64,000 nt of DNA from Aquincola agrisoli (GCF_036621135.1 NZ_JAZIBG010000036.1:625678-689677), one strand, 5' to 3'. Shown: positions 7,934-17,351, counted from the stretch's first letter. The notes: a model not told the origin generated them from the sequence alone. A program made the numbers and translations.

Positions 7934-9232
7934 ATGGCCGGCCCGTCCGACCCCGGTTTCGACACCCTCGCGCTGCATGCCGGCGCCGCGCCCGATCCCG
8001 CCACCGGCGCCAGGGCGCTGCCGATCCACCTGAGCACCTCGTTCGTGTTCGAGAGCAGCGAGCACGCGGCGTCCCTCTTCAACATGGAACGGCCGGGCCA
8101 CGTCTACAGCCGCATCAGCAACCCGACGACGGCGGTGTTCGAGGAACGCCTCGCGGCGCTCGAGGGCGGCGCCGGCGCGATCGCCACCGCCAGCGGCCAG
8201 GCGGCCCTGCACCTGGCGATCGCCACGCTGGCCGGCGCGGGCTCGCACATCGTCGCCAGCAGCGCGCTGTACGGCGGCTCGCACAACCTGCTGCACTACA
8301 CGCTGAAACGCTTCGGCATCGCCACCACCTTCGTCAGCCCGCGCGACGTGGATGCCTGGCGCGCCGCGATCCGTGCCGACACGCGGCTGCTCTTCGGCGA
8401 GACGCTGGGCAACCCCGGCCTCGACGTGCTCGACATCCCGGCGGTGGCCCAGGTCGCGCACGACGCCGGGCTGCCGCTGCTGGTCGACAGCACCTTCACC
8501 ACGCCGTGGCTGATGCGGCCCTTCGAACACGGCGCCGACCTGGTCTACCACTCGGCCACCAAGTTCCTGAGCGGGCACGGCACCGTGGTGGGCGGCGTGC
8601 TGGTCGACAGCGGCGCGTTCGACTGGGACGCCTCGGGCCGCTTCCCGGAGTTGACGCAGCCGTACGAGGGCTTCCACGGCATGGTGTTCAGCGAGGAAAG
8701 CAGCGTGGGCGCCTTCCTGCTGCGCGCGCGGCGCGAGGGCCTGCGCGACTTCGGCGCCTGCATGAGCCCGCATACTGCCTGGCTGATCCTGCAGGGCATC
8801 GAGACGCTGCCGCTGCGCATGGCGCGCCATGTGTCGAACACGCGGCGCATCGTCGAGTTCCTCGCCGCGCACCCGCTGGTGGCGGGCGTCGCGTACCCCG
8901 AACTGCCCTCGCACCCCGACCACGCGCTCGCCCAGCGGCTGCTGCCCAAGGGCTGCGGCGCGGTGTTCAGCTTCGACCTGAAAGGCTCGCGCCGGCAGGG
9001 CCAGGCGTTCATCGAGGCGCTGAAGCTCTTCTCTCACCTGGCCAACGTGGGCGACTGCCGCTCGCTGGTGATCCACCCGGCATCGACCACGCATTTCCGC
9101 ATGGACGATGCCGCGCTGGCGCAGGCCGGGATCGGGCCCGGCACGCTGCGGCTGTCGATCGGCCTGGAGGACCCCGACGACCTGGTCGAGGATCTGAAGC
9201 GGGCGTTGAAGGCGGCGGAGAAGGCGCGGTGA
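7934..9232 (+). CDS. metY: O-acetylhomoserine/O-succinylhomoserine sulfhydrylase-type PLP enzyme
   Basis: The 432-residue protein belongs to the Cys/Met metabolism PLP family. It has the YSRISNPTTAVFEERLAALEGG motif near the N-terminus and the PLP-binding lysine in YHSATKFLSGHGT. Size and the block HPASTTHFRM fit O-acetylhomoserine aminocarboxypropyltransferase (MetY), which makes homocysteine from an activated homoserine and sulfide. The ATG at 7934 follows CGGAGGAGAC and is preferred over an in-frame start at 7889. Its stop overlaps the GTG of the next gene. Cystathionine gamma-synthase or methionine gamma-lyase activity cannot be excluded by reading. Confidence 0.85.
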   Translation: MAGPSDPGFDTLALHAGAAPDPATGARALPIHLSTSFVFESSEHAASLFNMERPGHVYSRISNPTTAVFEERLAALEGGAGAIATASGQAALHLAIATLAGAGSHIVASSALYGGSHNLLHYTLKRFGIATTFVSPRDVDAWRAAIRADTRLLFGETLGNPGLDVLDIPAVAQVAHDAGLPLLVDSTFTTPWLMRPFEHGADLVYHSATKFLSGHGTVVGGVLVDSGAFDWDASGRFPELTQPYEGFHGMVFSEESSVGAFLLRARREGLRDFGACMSPHTAWLILQGIETLPLRMARHVSNTRRIVEFLAAHPLVAGVAYPELPSHPDHALAQRLLPKGCGAVFSFDLKGSRRQGQAFIEALKLFSHLANVGDCRSLVIHPASTTHFRMDDAALAQAGIGPGTLRLSIGLEDPDDLVEDLKRALKAAEKAR

Positions 9233-10056
9233 ACCGGTTCGTCGACGGCCGGGCGGCCTATGCGTACACCGGCGGCCGGCCGTTCGACGCGGCGCTGCCC
9301 TGCGTCGTGTTCATCCACGGCGCGCTGCACGACCACAGCGTGTGGACGCTGGCCGCGCGCTGGTTCGCCCACCACGGCCACGGCGTGCTGGCGGTCGACC
9401 AGCCGGCGCATGGCCGCAGCGCCGGGCCGGCGCTGCCCAGCGTCGAGGCTTTGGCCGCCTGGGTGCTGGCCTGGCTGGATGCCGTGGGCGTGGCACGGGC
9501 GGCGCTGGTCGGCCACAGCATCGGCTCGCTGGTCGCGCTCGAGGCGGCCGCCCGGGCGCCAGCGCGCATCGACCGGCTGGTGATGGTGGGCACGGCCGTG
9601 CCGATGAAGGTCTCGGACGCCTTGCTGAGCACCGCACTCGAAGCGCCGCTGGTGGCCATCGACCGGGTCAATGCGTTCTCGCACGGCACGCTGGCCGCCG
9701 AGCCGTCTTATCCGGGCCCCGGCAGCTGGCTGCACGGCGGCAACCGCGCGCTGATGCGCCGGGTGCTGGCGCGCGGCGAAGGCCAGGCACCTGGCAACCT
9801 GTTCCACCACGACTTCTCGCTCTGCGACGCCTATGCCAACGGGCTGCAGGCCGCGCAAGCCGTGCGCTGCCCGGCCACGCTGGTGCTGGGCGAGCACGAC
9901 CAGATGACCCCGCCCCCGGCCGCGCGCGAGCTGGCGCAGGCGCTGCGGGCCGATACCGTGCTGCTGCCCACGGGCCACGCGCTGATGCAGGAGGCACCCG
10001 ATGCGCTGCTGGCGGCGCTGCGGCGGGGGTTGGGCGTGCCGGCAGGCGCTGCCTAG
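9229..10056 (+). CDS. Alpha/beta-fold hydrolase
   Basis: This 275-residue protein starts with GTG at 9229, overlapping the upstream stop (GTGA). It shows the alpha/beta hydrolase plan: oxyanion-region FIHGALHDH, nucleophile elbow GHSIGS with the catalytic serine near residue 100, an acid in LGEHDQM and the last histidine in LPTGHALM near the C-terminus. No signal peptide. Translational coupling to the sulfhydrylase gene suggests a related role, for example in handling acyl-homoserine or acylated thiol compounds, but that is only inference. It ends 16 bases from the convergent yihY gene. Confidence 0.85.
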   Translation: MNRFVDGRAAYAYTGGRPFDAALPCVVFIHGALHDHSVWTLAARWFAHHGHGVLAVDQPAHGRSAGPALPSVEALAAWVLAWLDAVGVARAALVGHSIGSLVALEAAARAPARIDRLVMVGTAVPMKVSDALLSTALEAPLVAIDRVNAFSHGTLAAEPSYPGPGSWLHGGNRALMRRVLARGEGQAPGNLFHHDFSLCDAYANGLQAAQAVRCPATLVLGEHDQMTPPPAARELAQALRADTVLLPTGHALMQEAPDALLAALRRGLGVPAGAA

Positions 10057-10072
10057 CCGGGGCGGCCCGGCC

Positions 10073-11302
10073 TCACAGCACGTCGCCGAGCCGCAAGGCC
10101 CCGAGGCTCGACCGCTCCCTGAATACCTGCGTCCCCGCGTCCGGCACCAGCAGCAGCTCGTCGACCAACGCCTGCAGCGGCACATGCGCCGGATCGGCCA
10201 GCAGCACGTGGCGCTGCCCGCCCGCCTCTTCCAGGCGGCCCACCCAGTCGATGTCGATCAGCGCATCGACGACGGTCTCGACCAGCAGCGGATCGGTGCG
10301 CAGCTGCTCGGCCAGCTGGCGGATCGTGAGGCCGTGGCGATCGCCCTGGTGCGCCTCCAGCAGCAGCCGCAGCACCCCCAGCGCGAGCGTGAAGCGGTGG
10401 CCCGGCACCGCGCGGCGCCGCACGATGCGCATCGACAGGCTGGGTGCATAGGCCGCGATCACCGCGCCGAGCAGCACGATCACCCAGCCGATGTACATCC
10501 ACAGCAGCAGGATGGGCAGCGTGGCGAAGGCGCCATACACGGTCGAATAGGTCGGCACCAGCGCGACGTACCAGGCCAGCAGCTTCTTCGCCACCTCGAA
10601 GCCCACCGCGCAGAACACGCCGCCGGCCAGCGCATGCCGCCAGCGCACGTCGGTGTTCGGCACGTAATGGAAGAGCCCCGCCACCACCGCCGCCTGCAGC
10701 GCGAACTCCAGCAGGTTCAGCAGCAGGTTGACCGCGTCGGGCATGGTGCCGACCAGCCCCTTCGAGGCCGAGATCGCATAAGAAGTCATCGACAGGCTCA
10801 CGCCCAGCACCAGCGGCCCGAGCGTGATGGCCGCCCAGTACACCAGCACGCGCTGCGCGATCGGCCGCGGCCGGCGCACGCGCCAGATGGTGTTGAGCGT
10901 GCGGTCGATGGTGAGCATCAGCGCCAGCGCGGTGAGCAGCAGCACCACCAGGCCCACGCTGCCGAGCTTGGTCGCCTGGCGGGCGAACTGCGTGACCGCG
11001 GTCAGCACCGGCTTGGCGATGTTGTCGGGCACCAGGGTCTGCAGGAAGTACCTCTCCAGCGACACGCGGAACGAGGAGAACATCGGGAACGCCGAGAACA
11101 CCGCGAGCATCACGGTCACCAGCGGCACCAGCGCGATCAGCGTGGTGAAGGTGAGGCTGCTGGCGGTGAGGCCCAGGCGGTCCTCGCGGAAGCGGTCGCG
11201 CAGGGTGCGCACGGTATCGAGCCAGGGCCAGGTGCGCAGCGTGTCGGCAGCGCGCAGGGCCCGGTCGCGCCAGGAGCGGCGCACGAGGGTCACGGAGGGC
11301 AT
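10073..11302 (-). CDS. YihY/BrkB-family inner membrane protein
   Basis: The 409-residue protein has the YihY/virulence factor BrkB pattern. The stretch DRLGLTASSLTFTTLIALVPLVTVML opens the first membrane segment, and about six hydrophobic segments follow up to residue about 300 (for example YGAFATLPILLLWMYIGWVI). A soluble C-terminal tail of about 110 residues looks like a winged helix (LTIRQLAEQLRTDPLLVETVVDALIDID). The family was once called RNase BN but is a membrane protein of uncertain function. The start at 11302 is chosen because the longer frame runs through the divergent DUF2069 gene. Confidence 0.88.
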   Translation of the reverse strand: MPSVTLVRRSWRDRALRAADTLRTWPWLDTVRTLRDRFREDRLGLTASSLTFTTLIALVPLVTVMLAVFSAFPMFSSFRVSLERYFLQTLVPDNIAKPVLTAVTQFARQATKLGSVGLVVLLLTALALMLTIDRTLNTIWRVRRPRPIAQRVLVYWAAITLGPLVLGVSLSMTSYAISASKGLVGTMPDAVNLLLNLLEFALQAAVVAGLFHYVPNTDVRWRHALAGGVFCAVGFEVAKKLLAWYVALVPTYSTVYGAFATLPILLLWMYIGWVIVLLGAVIAAYAPSLSMRIVRRRAVPGHRFTLALGVLRLLLEAHQGDRHGLTIRQLAEQLRTDPLLVETVVDALIDIDWVGRLEEAGGQRHVLLADPAHVPLQALVDELLLVPDAGTQVFRERSSLGALRLGDVL

Positions 11303-11321
11303 GGGCCTATCATGCCAGCCC

Positions 11322-11708
11322 ATGCCAGAAGCCCCCGTCCTGCCCGATCGCGTCACCCGCTGCACCCGCGCCATCGCCGTGGCCAGCCTGCTGGGGCTGA
11401 TCGTGCTCGGCCTGGCCTGGGAGCTGTGGCTCGCGCCCACCGGCCAGCGCACCTGGGCGCTGAAGGTGCTGCCGCTGGCGGTGCCGCTGGCGGGCTTCCT
11501 GAAGTACCGCATGCGCACCTACCGCTGGGTCAGCCTGCTGGTGTGGCTGTACTTCACCGAGGGCGTCGTGCGCGCCACGTCGGAGCGCGGCCTGAGCGCC
11601 GGGCTCGCGGCCCTGCAGGTGCTGCTGTGCGTGGTGCTCTTCGCGGCCTGCGCGTGGCATGTGCGCTGGCGGCTGCGCCGCGGGCGCGAGCTGGGCGCCG
11701 CGGCGTAG
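11322..11708 (+). CDS. DUF2069 membrane protein
   Basis: The 128-residue product has about four hydrophobic segments (AIAVASLLGLIVLGLAWELW, VLPLAVPLAGFLKY, WVSLLVWLYFTEGVV, ALQVLLCVVLFAACAW) and fits the small DUF2069 family, in which the motif YRWVSLLVWLYFTEG is typical. No function is known. The ATG at 11322 lies only 20 bases from the divergent yihY start, so the two genes share a very short promoter space. That proximity recurs in related bacteria as far as I recall. Confidence 0.8.
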   Translation: MPEAPVLPDRVTRCTRAIAVASLLGLIVLGLAWELWLAPTGQRTWALKVLPLAVPLAGFLKYRMRTYRWVSLLVWLYFTEGVVRATSERGLSAGLAALQVLLCVVLFAACAWHVRWRLRRGRELGAAA

Positions 11709-11775
11709 GCCTCATGAGCGCGCCGGGCCGCTCCCAAGCGCTCATCCCGGAGCATGCAGTGCGCAGGGTAGTCCA

Positions 11776-13185
11776 GTGAGCGGGCTCGTCGAGGCGCTGC
11801 GCCGGGCCATCGGCGACGCCCAGGTGCTGACGGGCCCGGACGCGGCCCCCTACGAGCAGGAGCAGCGCCGCCGCTGGCCCGGCCAGGCGCTCGCGGTGGC
11901 CAGGCCGGGCAGCACGGCCGAGGTGGCCGCGGTGCTGCGCCTGGCCGCGGCACACGGCGCCAGCGTGGTGCCGCAGGGGGGCAACACCGGGCTCGTCGGC
12001 GGCGGCGTGCCGGACGCCACCGGCCGCCAGCTGGTGCTGAGCCTCACGCGGATGAACCGGGTGCGCGGCATCGACGCCGCGAACCTGACGATGACGGCCG
12101 AGGCCGGCTGCGTGCTCCAGGCACTGCAGGCGGCCGCGCGCGCGCAGGGGCTGCTGTTCCCGCTCAGCCTGGCTGCCGAAGGCAGCTGCACGATCGGCGG
12201 CAACCTCGCCACCAACGCCGGCGGTACCCAGGTGCTGCGCTACGGCAATACGCGCGAACTGTGCCTGGGGCTGGAGGTGGTCACCGCACAGGGTGAGGTG
12301 TGGAGCGGCCTTTCCGGCCTGCGCAAGGACAACACCGGCTACGACCTGCGCGACCTCTTCATCGGCAGCGAAGGCACGCTGGGCGTGATCACCGCGGCCA
12401 CGCTGAAGCTGTACCCGCAACCCGTGGCCACGCTGACCGCGCTCGCGGCCTGCCCGTCGCTGGAAGCCTGCGTCGCGCTGCTGATGCGGGCGCGCGCCCG
12501 GCTGGGCGCGGGGCTGACGGCCTTCGAGGTGATGAACCGCCTGGCGCTGGCGCTCGTGGCGCGGCACTTCCCGCAGTGTGCCCAGCCGCTGCCGGGGGCC
12601 GCGTGGACGGTGCTGCTGGAGCAGTCCGACGGCGAGAGCGAGGCCCATGCACGGGCGCTCTTCGAGGGGCTGCTCGAAGCGGCGCTGGAGGACGGCGTGG
12701 TGCTCGACGCCGCCGTGGCCGGCAGCCTCGCGCAATCGAAGGCGCTGTGGCAGCTGCGGGAATCGATCCCGCAGGCCCAGTCCGCCGAAGGCCAGAACAT
12801 CAAGCACGACATCGCGCTGCCGGTGTCGGCCATCCCCGGCTTCGTGGCCACGACCGATGCCGCGCTGGCAGCGGCGTTTCCCGGCGCGGCGCTGGTGAAC
12901 TTCGGCCACCTGGGCGACGGCAACCTGCACTACAACGTGCAGGCGCCCCCGGGCATGGCGCCGGCGGAATTCATCGCGCGGCACGAGGCCGCCGTCAACC
13001 GCATCGTGTACGACGCCGTGGACGCGCGCGGCGGCTCGATCTCGGCCGAGCACGGCATCGGACACCTCAAGCGCGACGAGCTGGCCGCGCGCAAGAGCCC
13101 GGTGGCGCTCGGCCTGATGCGGGCGGTGAAGCAGGCACTCGATCCACAGGGCCTGCTGAACCCGGGGCGGGTGCTCGGCCCGTGA
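11776..13185 (+). CDS. FAD-binding oxidase/dehydrogenase of the GlcD/D-2-hydroxyglutarate dehydrogenase type
   Basis: The 469-residue protein has an N-terminal PCMH-type FAD domain (VVPQGGNTGLVGGGVPD, then EGSCTIGGNLATNAGGTQVLRYGNTRE and FIGSEGTLGVIT). Its C-terminal FAD-oxidase domain has NFGHLGDGNLHYNV and ISAEHGIGHLKRDEL. These motifs place it among flavin dehydrogenases for D-2-hydroxy acids such as D-2-hydroxyglutarate, D-lactate or glycolate. Which acid is used cannot be read. The start is GTG at 11776; no better-placed ATG is in frame. The gene is convergent with the efflux gene (24-base gap). Confidence 0.88.
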   Translation: MSGLVEALRRAIGDAQVLTGPDAAPYEQEQRRRWPGQALAVARPGSTAEVAAVLRLAAAHGASVVPQGGNTGLVGGGVPDATGRQLVLSLTRMNRVRGIDAANLTMTAEAGCVLQALQAAARAQGLLFPLSLAAEGSCTIGGNLATNAGGTQVLRYGNTRELCLGLEVVTAQGEVWSGLSGLRKDNTGYDLRDLFIGSEGTLGVITAATLKLYPQPVATLTALAACPSLEACVALLMRARARLGAGLTAFEVMNRLALALVARHFPQCAQPLPGAAWTVLLEQSDGESEAHARALFEGLLEAALEDGVVLDAAVAGSLAQSKALWQLRESIPQAQSAEGQNIKHDIALPVSAIPGFVATTDAALAAAFPGAALVNFGHLGDGNLHYNVQAPPGMAPAEFIARHEAAVNRIVYDAVDARGGSISAEHGIGHLKRDELAARKSPVALGLMRAVKQALDPQGLLNPGRVLGP

Positions 13186-13209
13186 ACGCCCGGGTGGGCG
13201 CGCTGCCCG

Positions 13210-14727
13210 TCAGCCGGGCTGCGCGGCCGCCGTGCCGCCGCGCAGGATGCGCGCCGCGATCAGGCTCGCCGCCAGCACCAGCACGGCGCCCACGCCGGCC
13301 GTCCACTGCAGCGCATCAGTGAAGGCCGCGCGCGCCGCGGCCAGCAGCAGCTCGCCCGCCGGCCCCGGGGCGGCCTGGGCCGCCGCCACCGCGCCGCCCA
13401 GCGTCGACAGCGCCTGCTCGCCTGCCTCGGGCACCGCAGCCGCCAGCGTGGACCGGTAGAGCACCGTGCCCAGGCTGCCGAAGAGCGCGATGCCCAGCGC
13501 GCCGCAGAACTCCGAGCTGGTCTCGGCGATGGCCGACGCGGCGCCGGCCCGCTCCGGCGGCGCCGACGTGATGATCATCTCGGTGCCGATCGTGAACACC
13601 GGCGCCATGCCCAGGCTCATCACGACCATGCCGGCGACCGTCCACGCCAGCGCGTGGCGGGTGTCGGCCAGCATCAGCAGCGCCATGCCCGCGGCCGCCG
13701 CGGCCAGGCCGCGCACCAGCACCTGGCCGCCGCCCCAGCGCCGCGCCCAGCCCGGCGCCAGCATCGAACCCGCCACGAAGCCCAGCGCCCACGGCACGGT
13801 GGCCACGCCGGCCACCAGCGGCGACAGCCCGAGCACCAGCTGCAGGTACTGCGTGATGAAGATGTAGCAGCCGAACATCGCCAGGCACGACAGCCCGTAG
13901 GCCGACAGCGCCGCGCGGAACACGGCAAGCCGGAACAACCGCAGGTCCAGCAGCGGGTAGCTGATGCGGCCCTGGCGCCGCACGAAGGCCGCACCGATCG
14001 CCACGCCCGCCGCCAGCAGCACGGCACCGGCCGGCGAGGCACCGTGCTCGGCCATGCGCTTCAACGCGTAGATCACCGTGAGCACTGCCGCCAGCGACAG
14101 CGCGACGCTCGGCAGGTCGAGCCGGCCGGCGTGCGGATCGCGGTACTCCGGCAGCAGCCGCGGCCCCAGCACGAGCAGCAGCACCATCACCGGCACCGCG
14201 AGCAGGAAGACGGAGCCCCACGCGAAGTACTGCAGCATCGCGCCGCCCACCAGCGGCCCGACCGCGCTGCCCACCGAGAAGCTGGACACCCACACGCCGA
14301 TCGCGAACTGCCGCTGCTGCTCGTCGTGGAACATGTTCCGTATCAGCGACATCGTCGACGGCGCCAGGGTGGCGCCGGCCACCCCCAGCAGCGCACGCAT
14401 CGCCACCAGCATCCCGGCGCTGTCCGCGTACGCCGCCGCGACCGAGGCCGCCGCGAACGCAGCCGCGCCGATCATCAGCAGCCGGCGGCGGCCGATGCGG
14501 TCGCCGAGCGTGCCCATCGTGATCAGGAAGCCCGCGACCAGGAAGCCGTAGACGTCGATGATCCACAGCTGCTGTGCCGCCGACGGCTGCAGGTCGGCCG
14601 CGATGGCGGGCAGCGCGAGGTTCAGTACCGTGAGGTCCATCGCATAGACCACGCACGGCAGCGCGAGCACGGCCAGGCCGATCCATTCGCGCCGGCCTGC
14701 CCTTGTGGGCGTCGTTGTTGTCGTCAT
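13210..14727 (-). CDS. DHA2-family (14-TM) drug/proton antiporter, SmvA/QacA-like
   Basis: The 505-residue protein is strongly hydrophobic. It has the MFS motif GTLGDRIGRRRLL between segments 2 and 3 and the antiporter motif C region GSAVGPLVGGAML in segment 5. The start AMDLTVLNLALPAIAADL is characteristic of the QacA/SmvA branch, which exports cationic biocides and dyes by proton exchange. About 14 membrane segments can be counted. No TetR-type regulator lies beside it; the adjacent upstream gene is a divergent HD-GYP protein. Confidence 0.88.
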   Translation of the reverse strand: MTTTTTPTRAGRREWIGLAVLALPCVVYAMDLTVLNLALPAIAADLQPSAAQQLWIIDVYGFLVAGFLITMGTLGDRIGRRRLLMIGAAAFAAASVAAAYADSAGMLVAMRALLGVAGATLAPSTMSLIRNMFHDEQQRQFAIGVWVSSFSVGSAVGPLVGGAMLQYFAWGSVFLLAVPVMVLLLVLGPRLLPEYRDPHAGRLDLPSVALSLAAVLTVIYALKRMAEHGASPAGAVLLAAGVAIGAAFVRRQGRISYPLLDLRLFRLAVFRAALSAYGLSCLAMFGCYIFITQYLQLVLGLSPLVAGVATVPWALGFVAGSMLAPGWARRWGGGQVLVRGLAAAAAGMALLMLADTRHALAWTVAGMVVMSLGMAPVFTIGTEMIITSAPPERAGAASAIAETSSEFCGALGIALFGSLGTVLYRSTLAAAVPEAGEQALSTLGGAVAAAQAAPGPAGELLLAAARAAFTDALQWTAGVGAVLVLAASLIAARILRGGTAAAQPG

Positions 14728-14889
14728 GTCGGAAAATCCTGGCGGTCACGTGTCACGTGCGACGAACGGGACCGATCCCGATCGACACCGTGAGGCGCGG
14801 ATGATCCCCCACCCCGATGACAAAAACCGGGCGGCCGCAGCCGCGTTTCTCCGGCGATCGGCCACCGCCGATTGAGGCAAGCTACCGCC

Positions 14890-16113
14890 GTGCTCAAACG
14901 CATTACCCCTGATCAACTGAAAGTCGGCATGTTCATCCAGGAGCTGGGCGGCTCCTGGATGTCGCACCCGTTCTGGCGCAGCAAGTTCCTGCTGAACGAC
15001 GAACGGGTGCTGGCCAAGGTCCTCGAAAGCGGCGTGCCCGATCTGGTGATCGACACGGACCGCGGCCTCGACGTGCCCGCCGAGGCCGCCGAACCGGCCG
15101 CCGCCGACGAGCCGCTGCCGCCGCCGGCCGACACACCCGCGCCGCCCGTCCCCGCCCAGTTGCCGCTGCCCGATGCCGGCCCCGACTACCGGCAGGCCGC
15201 CGCGCTCGCGCAGCGCTCGATGGTCGTCGTGCACAGGCTGTTCCAGGAAGCCCGGATGGGCAACGCGATCGACGCGGAGCACTGCGTGCCGGTGGTGCAC
15301 GAAGTGATCGACTCGGTGGCGCAGAACCCCACCACGTTGACCAGCCTGGCGCGCCTCAAGACCGCCAACGGCTACGCCTACATGCACGCGGTGGCCGTGT
15401 GCGCACTGATGGTGTCGCTCGCGCGGCAGATGGGCCTGACGCCGGAACAGACGCGCGAGGCCGGCCTGGCCGGGCTGATGCTCGACATCGGCAAGACCCG
15501 CATGCCCGCCGAGCTGCACGACAAGCCCGGCCGCCTCACCGACGAGGAGCAGGCCCTGTTCCAGGCCCATGTGCGCCACGGCCAGCAGCTGCTGATGGAG
15601 GCCGGCGGCTTCAGCAGCGCGGTGATCGACGTTGCGCTGCACCACCACGAGCGCATCGATGGCATGGGCTACCCGGACCGGCTGGCCGGCGACAACATCA
15701 GCCTGCTCTCGCGCATGGCCGCGCTGTGCGACGTGTACGACGCCGTCACCTCGCGCCGCCCGTACCACGCGCCCTGGGACCCGGGCGAGGCGATGAGCCA
15801 CCTGGCGCACACCAAGGGGCAGTTCGACCCCAAGGTCTTCCAGTTCTTCGTGAAGGCGGTGGGCGTGTACCCGAACGGCTCGCTCGTGCGGCTGCGCTCG
15901 GAGCGGCTGGCCGTGGTGCGCCAGCAGGGCCAGGCGTCGCTGCTGGCGCCGAAGGTCATGGTGTTCTATTCGGTGACGGACCGCCACGCGCTGGAGCCGT
16001 TCGAGCTCGACCTGGCCGACCCCAAGGCGAACGACAAGATCACCGGCATCGAGTCGCCCGAGGCCTGGCGTTTCAAGGACCTGGACAAGCTCTGGCTGGG
16101 CGCGGCCCGGTAG
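14890..16113 (+). CDS. Degenerate HD-GYP domain protein with DUF3391 domain
   Basis: This 407-residue protein is a clear paralogue of the product of 4829-6070, with the same DUF3391 start (LKVGMFIQELGGSWMSHPFW), Pro/Ala-rich linker and HD-GYP domain. The key HD dyad is changed: the helix that reads LLHDMGK in the paralogue reads LMLDIGK here. The metal-binding histidine is therefore leucine (codon CTC at 15481-15483, residue 198) while the aspartate stays. HHHERIDGMGYP, YMHAV and AHVRHG are intact. It may bind cyclic di-GMP without normal hydrolysis, or work with an altered metal centre. GTG at 14890 is preferred to a TTG at 14872 because it matches the paralogue's start. Confidence 0.85.
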   Translation: MLKRITPDQLKVGMFIQELGGSWMSHPFWRSKFLLNDERVLAKVLESGVPDLVIDTDRGLDVPAEAAEPAAADEPLPPPADTPAPPVPAQLPLPDAGPDYRQAAALAQRSMVVVHRLFQEARMGNAIDAEHCVPVVHEVIDSVAQNPTTLTSLARLKTANGYAYMHAVAVCALMVSLARQMGLTPEQTREAGLAGLMLDIGKTRMPAELHDKPGRLTDEEQALFQAHVRHGQQLLMEAGGFSSAVIDVALHHHERIDGMGYPDRLAGDNISLLSRMAALCDVYDAVTSRRPYHAPWDPGEAMSHLAHTKGQFDPKVFQFFVKAVGVYPNGSLVRLRSERLAVVRQQGQASLLAPKVMVFYSVTDRHALEPFELDLADPKANDKITGIESPEAWRFKDLDKLWLGAAR

Positions 16114-16133
16114 ACCCCTCAGGGGTCTCCTTC
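16112..16133 (+). terminator. Weak hairpin after the second HD-GYP gene
   Basis: AGACCCC and GGGGTCT pair around a three-base loop at 16112-16128, starting within the stop codon of the HD-GYP gene. The following bases are only moderately T-rich, so this is a weak terminator candidate. Confidence 0.35.
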
Positions 16134-16311
16134 AGCCCGGCGGCCCCGCCGATTGCGTACTAAGTCACGCCGGATCGGCTGAAAACGGGGCCGGGCACGC
16201 AAAAACGCGGTGTTGATCGAGCGGCGTTTAAGGACGGGGGCGGGCCGGTCGTCTTGTAGCGGTGAGGGCGACTGATTGCCCGACTTCCCCACCCGACTTA
16301 CGGAGCTTTCC

Positions 16312-17193
16312 ATGCTGAGCCTTCACACCAACGCCGCTGCCCTGTCGACCACCAGCGCCGTCTCCAACACCCAGCGCGCCCTGTCCGCATCGCTGACCCG
16401 CCTGGGCACCGGCTACCGCATCAACTCCGCGATGGACGATGCCGCCGGCCTGCAGATCTCGACCCGCCTGGAAGCCCAGAGCCGCGGCATGGCCGTCGCC
16501 CAGCGCAACACGCAAAACGGCATCTCGATGATGCAGACCGCTGAAGGCGCCTTCGACGAAGTCACCAACATCCTGATGCGCATGAAGGACCTGGCGACGG
16601 AATCGGCGACCGCTTCCGCCTCCACGGAAGACCGCGCGGCCATGCAGGCCGAGTACGACAGCCTCGGCGCCGAAATCGGCAACATCATCAAGAACACCAC
16701 CTTCGGCGGCGCCAACCTCTTCAGCGACGGCTCGACCACCAACGGCGCGTCTGGCAAGCTGAGCGCGGCGATGACCTTCCAGATCGGCTCTGACAAGGGC
16801 GAGACGATGGAAGTCAACGTGAGCGCCAAGCTGACCGCCCTCGCGACGAAGCTGACCGGCCTGAGCACGAACTACGGCACCTCGGTCGGCAACAGCGAAA
16901 TCAACACGCTGTCCGCCGCCAACGGCAAGATCGAGGCGATCGGCAGCGCGCTGGACGACGTTGGCGGCCTGCGCTCCGCCCTGGGCGCCGCGTCCAACCG
17001 CCTGGATCATGTCTACAACAACCTGTCGAACATGAGCACCAACACGGCCGCTGCCAAGAGCCGCATCACCGACGTGGACTTCGCCAGCGAAACCGCGACC
17101 ATGACGTCGAAGCAACTGCTGCTGCAGGCCGGCACCTCGATGCTCAAGCAGAGCTCGTCGATGAGCCAGCTGGCCCTGTCGCTGCTGAACTGA
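16312..17193 (+). CDS. fliC: Flagellin
   Basis: The 293-residue protein is a short flagellin. The N-terminal D0/D1 part (residues 1-145) has the usual LSLHTNAAALSTTSAV, LTRLGTGYRINSAMDDAAGLQIS and GGANLF blocks. The C-terminal part (about 220-293) has GAASNRLDHVYNNL and ends SQLALSLLN. The central Ser/Thr-rich variable region is only about 75 residues, exposed and a plausible target for O-linked sugars. Flagellin is secreted by the flagellar type III apparatus and has no signal peptide. The ATG follows CGGAGCTTTCC. No clear sigma-28 or sigma-54 promoter was found in the 198 bases upstream. A strong terminator follows, and sugar-modification genes come next. Confidence 0.95.
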   Translation: MLSLHTNAAALSTTSAVSNTQRALSASLTRLGTGYRINSAMDDAAGLQISTRLEAQSRGMAVAQRNTQNGISMMQTAEGAFDEVTNILMRMKDLATESATASASTEDRAAMQAEYDSLGAEIGNIIKNTTFGGANLFSDGSTTNGASGKLSAAMTFQIGSDKGETMEVNVSAKLTALATKLTGLSTNYGTSVGNSEINTLSAANGKIEAIGSALDDVGGLRSALGAASNRLDHVYNNLSNMSTNTAAAKSRITDVDFASETATMTSKQLLLQAGTSMLKQSSSMSQLALSLLN

Positions 17194-17219
17194 TCCGGGT
17201 CAGCCCCGACCCCTTCGAG

Positions 17220-17243
17220 AACCAGCCTTCGGGCTGGTTTTTT
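17220..17243 (+). terminator. Rho-independent terminator of the flagellin gene
   Basis: AACCAGCC at 17220-17227 pairs with GGCTGGTT at 17232-17239 around a TTCG tetraloop, and six T residues run from 17238 to 17243. It is a textbook terminator 26 bases after the flagellin stop. Confidence 0.92.
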
Positions 17244-17351
17244 CGTTTCCGGGCCGGCCGGCGGGGTGTGAACAGGGACGGTTCAGCGGGCCTGTTCGGC
17301 GCATGCTCGCCGCCCGCCGTCCCTAGACTGAAACGTCCCTACGGCCGTGCC

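Noticed and set aside
16114..16311. Sigma-54 or sigma-28 promoter before flagellin
   Set aside because: GGGCACG-N-AACGC near 16190 has the wrong spacing for -24/-12, and no TAAA with a correctly spaced GCCGATAA was found. The promoter remains unidentified.
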